DNA from: Actinomycetes bacterium
GTDB lineage: Bacteria > Actinomycetota > Acidimicrobiia > Acidimicrobiales > JAKAOS01
NCBI GenBank assembly: GCA_021790615.1
Contig: JAJYGW010000137.1
Coordinates: 1-17,600, forward strand
Reading direction: 5' to 3'
DNA: 17,600 nt
Under the pieces are notes generated by a model. The model had not been told where the DNA came from. It searched no databases and saw only the letters and a program-made list of their open reading frames with translations. Each line of letters begins with the position of its first letter. The stretch's first letter is position 1. The translations under genes were made by a program, and so were the position numbers. Shown here in pieces: positions 12,619 to 17,600 of this stretch.

Positions 12619-13844
12619 GCCGGCGTCCATTCGCCGTGGTCACCGGGGGTGGCACAGGTGGGCACGTCTCACCGGCGCTCGCCGTCGGTGACGCCCTCGT
12701 CGCGAGCGGGGTCGAACGCTCCGAGGTGCTGTTCGTGGGTGGGCGGCGCGGCATGGAAAGCCGGCTCGTACCGGCGGCGGGCTACCAGCTCGTCCAACTC
12801 CCAGGCCGCGGGATCCAGCGCAAGCTCACGCGCGAGAACCTGGGCGCGGTGCTCGGGCTCGGCGCGAGCGTGTTCCTCGCCCTCGGGATGGCCCTGCGCC
12901 AGCGGCCACACGTCGTCGTCACGGTCGGTGGTTACGCGGGGTTCGCATACGCTCTCGCTGCGGTGGTGCTGCGGATCCCTCTCGTCGTCGTGACGATCGA
13001 TGCCGCCCCGGGTGCGGTGAACCGGCTCGTGGGAAGGTTCGCGTCGGTGAACGCCGTCGCCTATCCCGGAGTGCTGCTCCCGAGGACGGAGGTGACCGGG
13101 CCGCCGGTGCGCGGCTCGGTCCTCGCGGTCTCCCGTGACGGCGAGGCGCGCCGCAGGGTGAGAGAGCAGCTCGGCTTCGATCCGGGGCGACGTCTCGTGG
13201 TCGTGACTGGAGGCTCCCTCGGCGCTGGTTCTGTCAACGAAGCCGCGCTCGCGCTCGCCGAGCTGTGGTTGGCTCGTGACGATGTCGCCATCTATCACCT
13301 CGCAGGAGAGCGCAACATCGAGGAGATGACACGAGCTGCGACCGAGCGCCGCCTGATCGGTCCCACCGGAGCGGGGTCGGAGACGTTGCAGGCACCGCCG
13401 GCCGTTCCGGTCGGCGGTTCACCGGGGGGTTCCGGGCCCGAGCACCGGCTCGAGTACCGGCTCGCCGGCTTCGATCCGGAGCTCGCGGCGGCGGTGGCGG
13501 CATGCGATGTCGTGGTCTGCCGTGCCGGCGCCTCGACCGTCGCCGAGCTGACGGCGATCGGCGCGCCGAGCGTGCTCGTGCCGCTCCCCGGGGCGCCCGG
13601 GGACCACCAGACGAAGAACGCCGTGGCGCTGGAGCAGGCCGGCGCGGCCGTCATGATCCGAGATCGCGAGTTGTCCGGGGACAGGCTCGCCGGCACTCTG
13701 GAGCGCCTGCTCGAGGACGAAGCCGTCCTCAGCACGATGTCCGAGGCAGCCCGGGCGCTCGGGCACCGGGACGCCGCCGCCCGCGTGGCCGATCTCGCTC
13801 GACGTGCCGCCGGGGCCACCACGAGATCCCGGAGTGCAGCGTGA
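12615..13844 (+). CDS. murG: UDP-GlcNAc:lipid I N-acetylglucosaminyltransferase MurG
   Basis: A 409-residue GT-B enzyme at the inner face of the membrane that makes lipid II. The N-terminal domain has TGGGTGGHVSPALAV (10-24), VGGRRGMESRLVP (41-53) and VTVGGYAGF (102-110). The C-terminal domain has VVTGGSLGAGSVN (196-208), CRAGASTVAEL (302-312) and PLPGAPGDHQTKNA (323-336), all expected for UDP-GlcNAc binding. Two oddities exist. The HEQN motif normally before PGxxNR is TIDA (127-130). An insertion rich in Gly, Pro and Ser lies at about 246-280, which explains the length above the usual 355-375. GTG 12615 shares GTGA with the ftsW stop. It overlaps murC by one base. Confidence 0.94.
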   Translation: MSRRPFAVVTGGGTGGHVSPALAVGDALVASGVERSEVLFVGGRRGMESRLVPAAGYQLVQLPGRGIQRKLTRENLGAVLGLGASVFLALGMALRQRPHVVVTVGGYAGFAYALAAVVLRIPLVVVTIDAAPGAVNRLVGRFASVNAVAYPGVLLPRTEVTGPPVRGSVLAVSRDGEARRRVREQLGFDPGRRLVVVTGGSLGAGSVNEAALALAELWLARDDVAIYHLAGERNIEEMTRAATERRLIGPTGAGSETLQAPPAVPVGGSPGGSGPEHRLEYRLAGFDPELAAAVAACDVVVCRAGASTVAELTAIGAPSVLVPLPGAPGDHQTKNAVALEQAGAAVMIRDRELSGDRLAGTLERLLEDEAVLSTMSEAARALGHRDAAARVADLARRAAGATTRSRSAA

Positions 13845-15214
13845 TGTCCGACCTCACGAGCCCGCGACGCGTGCATGTCGTCGGCGCGGGCGGCGCCGGC
13901 ATGAGCGCCGTCGCCATCGTCCTCGCGGGCATGGGCCATCAGGTCACCGGGAGCGACGTCAAGCAGACCCGCGCCCTCGACCGGCTCGCCGCCGCCGGCC
14001 TCGAGGTGCGGGTCGGGCACGACGCCTCTGTCGTGGACGGAGCGGACCTCCTCGCCATCTCGACGGCGATACCACCTGACAACATCGAAGTGGTCCGCGC
14101 CCATGAGCGCGGCATCCCGGTCTGGACCCGTGCCGACGTGCTGGCGGAGGTGACGGCGAGCCGGCGCACGATCGCCATCGCCGGGACGCACGGCAAGACG
14201 ACCACCACGTCCATGCTGTCGCTCGTCCTCGTCGAGGCAGGACTGCGACCGAGCTTCATCGTCGGAGGAGACGTGAACGACATCGGCGCCAACGCGCTGT
14301 GGGACTCCGGCGAGTGGCTCGTGGTCGAGGCCGACGAGAGCGACGGCACCTTCCTCAGGCTCGACCCGGAGCTCGCCATCGTGACGAGCCTCGAGCCCGA
14401 CCATCTCGAGCACTACGGCGGCTTCGAGGAGCTGCTGGCGTCCTTTGCTCGCTACGTCGGGGAGGCGGGACACGCCCTTCTGTTCGCGGACTCCCCGGAG
14501 CCGGCCGGCCTGCTCGCCGTGGCGGCGAACGGTTCGGCGCTGTTCGGGACGAGCGCGGATGCACGGTTCCGGCTGACCGGGATAGAAGGTGGCCGGAGCG
14601 ACGTGTCCTTCTCGCTGTCGGACGCGGGTGAGGATCTCGGTCGCTTCAGCTTGCCCCTACCCGGTGAGCACAACGCTCTCAACGCTGCGGCGGCGACGGC
14701 TGCCGCGGTGATGATCGGGGTCGCACCCGAGCACGCGCGGCGGGCACTTGCTCGATTCGCGGGAGTGGCCCGCCGCTACGAGTTCCGCGGTGAGCGCGAC
14801 GGCGTCACGTTCGTCGACGACTACGCGCACTTGCCGGGCGAGGTGGCGGCGGCCCTGCGGGCGGCCCGGCGGGGCGGATACGACCGGGTCGTCGCCGTCT
14901 TCCAGCCACACCGCTACTCACGTATGCAGTCGCTTGCGAGCCAGTTCGCGGACTCCTTCGTCGACGCCGACATGGTCGCGGTGACGTCGGTGTACCCGGC
15001 AGGAGAGCCGATCCGCCCCGGCATCTCCGGCCAGATGGTCGTCGATGCGGTGCTGACCGCTCATCCGGAGGCGGACATCCACTACCTGCCGGATCACGAA
15101 GGACTGCTCCAGTTCCTTCGTGGCGTCCTCCGGCCCGGCGATCTCTGCATCTCGCTCGAGGCGGGCGATCTCGCCGGGCTGCCGGACGAGCTCCTCGCCG
15201 GCGAGGCGTGGTGA
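13844..15214 (+). CDS. murC: UDP-MurNAc:L-alanine ligase MurC
   Basis: A 456-residue cytoplasmic ligase that adds the first amino acid to UDP-MurNAc. The N-terminal domain has VHVVGAGGAGMSAVA (10-24) and AISTAIPPDN (71-80). The ATPase domain has the P-loop IAGTHGKTTTT (112-122), GEWLVVEADESDGTF (156-170) and TSLEPDHLEHYG (181-192). The C-terminal domain has PGEHNALNAAAA (273-284), RRYEFRG, VDDYAHLPGEVAA (324-336) and FQPHRYSR (353-360). In the DDYAHHPTE block, the second His and the Thr are Leu330 and Gly332. ATG 13844 overlaps the murG stop (TGATG), with GGAG at 13831-13834. Its own stop overlaps murB. MurC rather than Mpl is indicated by length and by the neighbours. Confidence 0.95.
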   Translation: MSDLTSPRRVHVVGAGGAGMSAVAIVLAGMGHQVTGSDVKQTRALDRLAAAGLEVRVGHDASVVDGADLLAISTAIPPDNIEVVRAHERGIPVWTRADVLAEVTASRRTIAIAGTHGKTTTTSMLSLVLVEAGLRPSFIVGGDVNDIGANALWDSGEWLVVEADESDGTFLRLDPELAIVTSLEPDHLEHYGGFEELLASFARYVGEAGHALLFADSPEPAGLLAVAANGSALFGTSADARFRLTGIEGGRSDVSFSLSDAGEDLGRFSLPLPGEHNALNAAAATAAAVMIGVAPEHARRALARFAGVARRYEFRGERDGVTFVDDYAHLPGEVAAALRAARRGGYDRVVAVFQPHRYSRMQSLASQFADSFVDADMVAVTSVYPAGEPIRPGISGQMVVDAVLTAHPEADIHYLPDHEGLLQFLRGVLRPGDLCISLEAGDLAGLPDELLAGEAW

Positions 15215-16116
15215 GCGCTCCCGCTCTCGAAAAGGCTGCCGAGCTGCTCGAGGAGGTGGCGAGGCGTGACGTCCCGGTCGGACCTCTCACGACCTATCGG
15301 GTCGGCGGCAACGCCGCGCTGTTCGTCGAGATCGACGGGGAACCAGACCTCGAGGCGGTGTGCACGGCCGTCTCGGTGAGCGGTGTCCCGGTGCTCGTCG
15401 TCGGAAAGGGTTCGAACCTGCTCGTGGCCGACGCCGGCTTTCCGGGCCTCGCCGTCCAGCTCGGTGAAGGGTTCACGGGCATCACGACCGAGGACACGGT
15501 GCTGGAAGCCGGAGGCGGAGCAGCTTGTCCGGTGGTAGCGCGTCGCAGCGTCGCGGCAGGGCTGACCGGGATGGAGTGGGCCGTCGGCGTCCCTGGATCG
15601 GTCGGCGGAGCCGTCGCCATGAACGCGGGCGGGCACGGGTCAGAGACGAAGGACCGCCTCGCCGCGGCCGACGTCGTCGATCTGGCCTCCGCTTCGCCTC
15701 AGCCACGGAGCATCCCGGCGGCAGATCTCGACCTGTCCTACCGGCATTCCGCCATCGGGGCGAGTCATCTCGTGCTGCGGGCTCGTTTCGCTCTCGACCG
15801 CGGGGATCCGGAAGAAGGCGCCGCCAGGATCGCCGAGATCGTGCGGTGGCGGAGGGAGAACCAGCCCGGCGGGCAGAATGCCGGCTCGATCTTCACGAAC
15901 CCACCCGGTGACTCGGCCGGACGGATCATCGACGCCGCCGGGCTGAAGGGCTTTCGCATCGGGACGGCGCAGGTCTCCGACAAGCACGCCAACTTCATCC
16001 AGGCCGACAACGGCGGCTCGGCGGACGACGTGCGGCGCGTGATCGAGACCGTGCGCGACCTGGTGGCCCGCCGCACCGGGATCGAGCTGCAGGTCGAGGT
16101 GCGGCTGGTCGGCTGA
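15211..16116 (+). CDS. murB: UDP-N-acetylenolpyruvoylglucosamine reductase MurB
   Basis: A 301-residue FAD enzyme of the cytosol that reduces UDP-GlcNAc-enolpyruvate to UDP-MurNAc with NADPH. The FAD domain shows TTYRVGG (27-33), VVGKGSNLLVADAGF (63-77) and MEWAVGVPGSVGGAVAMNAGG (121-141; no break seen). The substrate domain has YRHS (177-180), RRENQPGGQNAGSIFTNP (214-231, proton donor S226) and an end block IELQVEVRLVG with the expected Glu at 296. GTG 15211 gives the GTGA overlap with murC seen elsewhere; GTG 15208, one codon upstream, is equally readable. It is the last gene of the + strand cluster. ftsQ and ftsZ, which often follow in actinobacteria, are not here. Confidence 0.95.
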   Translation: MSAPALEKAAELLEEVARRDVPVGPLTTYRVGGNAALFVEIDGEPDLEAVCTAVSVSGVPVLVVGKGSNLLVADAGFPGLAVQLGEGFTGITTEDTVLEAGGGAACPVVARRSVAAGLTGMEWAVGVPGSVGGAVAMNAGGHGSETKDRLAAADVVDLASASPQPRSIPAADLDLSYRHSAIGASHLVLRARFALDRGDPEEGAARIAEIVRWRRENQPGGQNAGSIFTNPPGDSAGRIIDAAGLKGFRIGTAQVSDKHANFIQADNGGSADDVRRVIETVRDLVARRTGIELQVEVRLVG

Positions 16117-16147
16117 GCACGTGGGTGGCGGGTGTGGCGGGAGGCTG

Positions 16148-16172
16148 CGTCGGTCGTGCCGCACGACCGGCG
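16148..16172. terminator. Hairpin between convergent murB and kinase gene
   Basis: A perfect 8-base stem, CGGTCGTG (16151-16158) with CACGACCG (16162-16169), around a 3-base loop. It is extended by one G-T and two G-C pairs to 11 base pairs. It lies in the 71-base gap where the dcw operon and the opposite two-component operon meet, the natural place for a bidirectional terminator. No U-rich tail is visible on either strand, so intrinsic termination is uncertain; actinobacterial terminators often lack such a tail. Confidence 0.5.
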
Positions 16173-16187
16173 GCGCCGGAGGAGGGC

Positions 16188-17468
16188 TCAGGGCGTGCGC
16201 GTCCGTGGCCAGGACACTTCGACGAGCGCTCCACCGAGCTCGGAGGTGTCGAAACGCAGCCTTCCTCCCGTGGCCGCCGCAACCGACTGGGCGATGGCGA
16301 GCCCGAGGCCGTGGCCGCCGGGAGCGTTCGTCGCCCGCCTGAACCGGCGCACCACCTGCGGCCGGTCCTGTTCCGGGATGCCCGGCCCGTCGTCCTCGAC
16401 CCGAAGCGCCACCCTGTCGGGTGCAACCGGTACGGCAGAGATGCGAATCGTGCCCCCGTCGGGCGTGTAGCGGCATGCGTTGTCGGCGAGCGTTCCCGCC
16501 AGCTTGTCGAGCCAGTCGTCCGGGGCGACGACCGTGAGCCGCTCCCCGTCCTCGCCGGGCAGGGCGAGCTCGAGCACTTGGCCACGGCTGGCGGCAACGG
16601 CGGCGAAACGCTTCGCGCAGCGCGCCGCCGCCCCGCCGAGATCCTGACCGGCGCGTGGCGAAAGCTCCGGCTCGGAGTCGCGGCGGGCGAGCCAGAGGAG
16701 GTCCTCGACGATCGCCCGCAACCGCGAGCTCTCAGATGACACGCGATCGAAGGCTTCCTCGTACTCTCTCGCCTCCCGGGGGCGAGAGCGTACGAGGCTC
16801 ACCTCGGCCTCGATGACGCTGAGAGGGGTGCGCAGCTCGTGCGACGCGTCCGCCGTGAACTCGAGCTGCCGTCGGCGGGCCACCTCGACAGGGCGTGCGG
16901 AGCGAAGGCCGATGGCGAGCGCGACGAGGAAGAACGCCGCGAGCAGGAAGGGGAAGGCGATCGTCTCCGAGAGCACGAGCACCGCCTCGACGTGTCCGAG
17001 CTCCGTCAGGCTCTCGCCGGCGAGGAGCCAACCTGTCCTCGTCCTCAACCAGCCGAGGCGGTACGTCGTGCCGGCGATCCCGGCGTCGAGCGATTTCGGC
17101 TGTCCCGCCGCGGGAGGGTGCGTGCCCGCCGGCAGCAGCGGGTCCGACGGAGCGGAACGAAGCAGCACGCCCTCGGAGTCGAAGGCCCAGAGCGCGATCG
17201 GCTCGCCGTAGATGCCGAGTCCGTAGCGCGCCCCGTTCGTCTGCACGCCGGCGCTGCTGAACGCCGCTGTCGGGTTCGACGCCGCCGCCTGGAGGCGTGC
17301 CCCGAGCTGCCGGTCGACCTGCCCCGTGAGGTGCTGCGCGACGACGAAGTCGAGCAGCACCACGACGATCGCGTAGGCGACAGCCATAAGCGCGGTGGCG
17401 ATCGCGCCCACCCGTGCCGCACCGGCGAGGTCGCGCCGGCTGAACCGGCCGCGGAGCGAGAACCTCAT
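16188..17468 (-). CDS. Sensor histidine kinase of a two-component system
   Basis: A 426-residue membrane kinase. Topology: a short basic N-terminus, transmembrane helix 1 (about 20-45), an extracytoplasmic sensor region of about 115 residues (46-160), transmembrane helix 2 (about 163-188), then the HisKA and ATPase domains. Visible boxes: the H-box FTADASHELRTPLS (204-217) with phospho-acceptor H210; the N-box LADNACRYTPDGG (327-339) with N330; the G1 box VEDDGPGIPE (357-366); and the G2 box GGHGLGLAIA (384-393). Only about 15 residues separate helix 2 from the H-box helix, so a HAMP linker appears to be missing. ATG 17468 overlaps the stop of the upstream regulator gene (ATGA). The stimulus is unknown. 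It is convergent with murB. Confidence 0.94.
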   Translation of the reverse strand: MRFSLRGRFSRRDLAGAARVGAIATALMAVAYAIVVVLLDFVVAQHLTGQVDRQLGARLQAAASNPTAAFSSAGVQTNGARYGLGIYGEPIALWAFDSEGVLLRSAPSDPLLPAGTHPPAAGQPKSLDAGIAGTTYRLGWLRTRTGWLLAGESLTELGHVEAVLVLSETIAFPFLLAAFFLVALAIGLRSARPVEVARRRQLEFTADASHELRTPLSVIEAEVSLVRSRPREAREYEEAFDRVSSESSRLRAIVEDLLWLARRDSEPELSPRAGQDLGGAAARCAKRFAAVAASRGQVLELALPGEDGERLTVVAPDDWLDKLAGTLADNACRYTPDGGTIRISAVPVAPDRVALRVEDDGPGIPEQDRPQVVRRFRRATNAPGGHGLGLAIAQSVAAATGGRLRFDTSELGGALVEVSWPRTRTP

Positions 17469-17600
17469 GCCGAGGTGTTCATGGCGCGGTAGCCGGTCCC
17501 GCGGACCGTGTCGATCCGCAGGCTCGACCCCGCCAGCTTCGACCGCAGATGGCCGATGTGGACGTCGATGGTGTTCGACCCAACGGCATCGGCCTCATCC
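17465..17600 (-). CDS. OmpR/PhoB-type response regulator, C-terminal part (cut by window end)
   Basis: Only the last 44 codons lie in the window. The reading on the - strand includes SNTIDVHIGHLRSKL and then LRIDTVRGTGYRAM, which are the recognition helix and C-terminal β-hairpin of the winged-helix DNA-binding domain of OmpR/PhoB regulators. The receiver domain lies outside. The stop (TGA, 17465-17467) overlaps the kinase ATG as ATGA, so the two are translated from one message and almost certainly form a cognate pair. Confidence 0.92.
   Translation of the reverse strand, partial: DEADAVGSNTIDVHIGHLRSKLAGSSLRIDTVRGTGYRAMNTSA

Overview
The window is a high-GC chromosomal segment dominated by the division and cell-wall (dcw) cluster of an actinobacterium. 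The evidence is: almost every third codon position is G or C; GTG and TTG starts are frequent with 4-base stop/start overlaps; a DUF3040 membrane protein lies upstream of mraZ, as in Mycobacterium and Streptomyces; an actinobacterial-type HNH nuclease is present; and MurE carries the DNPR motif of meso-diaminopimelate ligases. Some sequence features (a MurG without the HEQN motif, a lipoate-ligase-like gene next to the HNH gene) made me think of the class Acidimicrobiia, but this is an impression from reading and not a search result.

Layout. Positions 1-2999 hold an accessory left flank, all on the + strand: a DUF3040 membrane protein, a ROK-family sugar kinase, a 99-residue Trp/Arg-rich unknown protein that overlaps the kinase by four bases, an HNH endonuclease and a lipoate-protein-ligase-like protein. 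Positions 3000-3258 are non-coding and hold the only convincing promoter region, an AT-richer patch with three MraZ-box-like repeats spaced 10 bases apart. From 3259 to 16116 the dcw operon runs mraZ, rsmH, ftsL, ftsI, murE, mraY, murD, ftsW, murG, murC, murB with almost no spacing. Most junctions are GTGA, TTGA, ATGA or TGATG overlaps, which implies one translationally coupled transcript. A hairpin follows murB. The right end, on the - strand, holds a two-component pair: a sensor histidine kinase and the C-terminal tail of its OmpR-type response regulator, which is cut by the window end.

How the genes work together. MurC, MurD and MurE build UDP-MurNAc-tripeptide from the UDP-MurNAc made by MurB. 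MraY and MurG make lipid I and lipid II, and FtsW (glycosyltransferase) with FtsI (transpeptidase) and FtsL build septal peptidoglycan. RsmH methylates 16S rRNA, and MraZ is expected to repress the operon from the boxes at 3194-3220.

What stands out. murF, normally between murE and mraY, is absent: murE and mraY overlap by four bases. The cluster stops after murB with no ftsQ or ftsZ before the oppositely oriented kinase. MurG has lost the HEQN motif and carries an insertion of about 35 residues. A short tandem duplication sits at the mraY-murD junction. A 164-base stretch between mraZ and rsmH is open in the rsmH frame. I see no mobile element, CRISPR array, tRNA, rRNA or obviously new system; this is mainly a core housekeeping region with a few unusual details.
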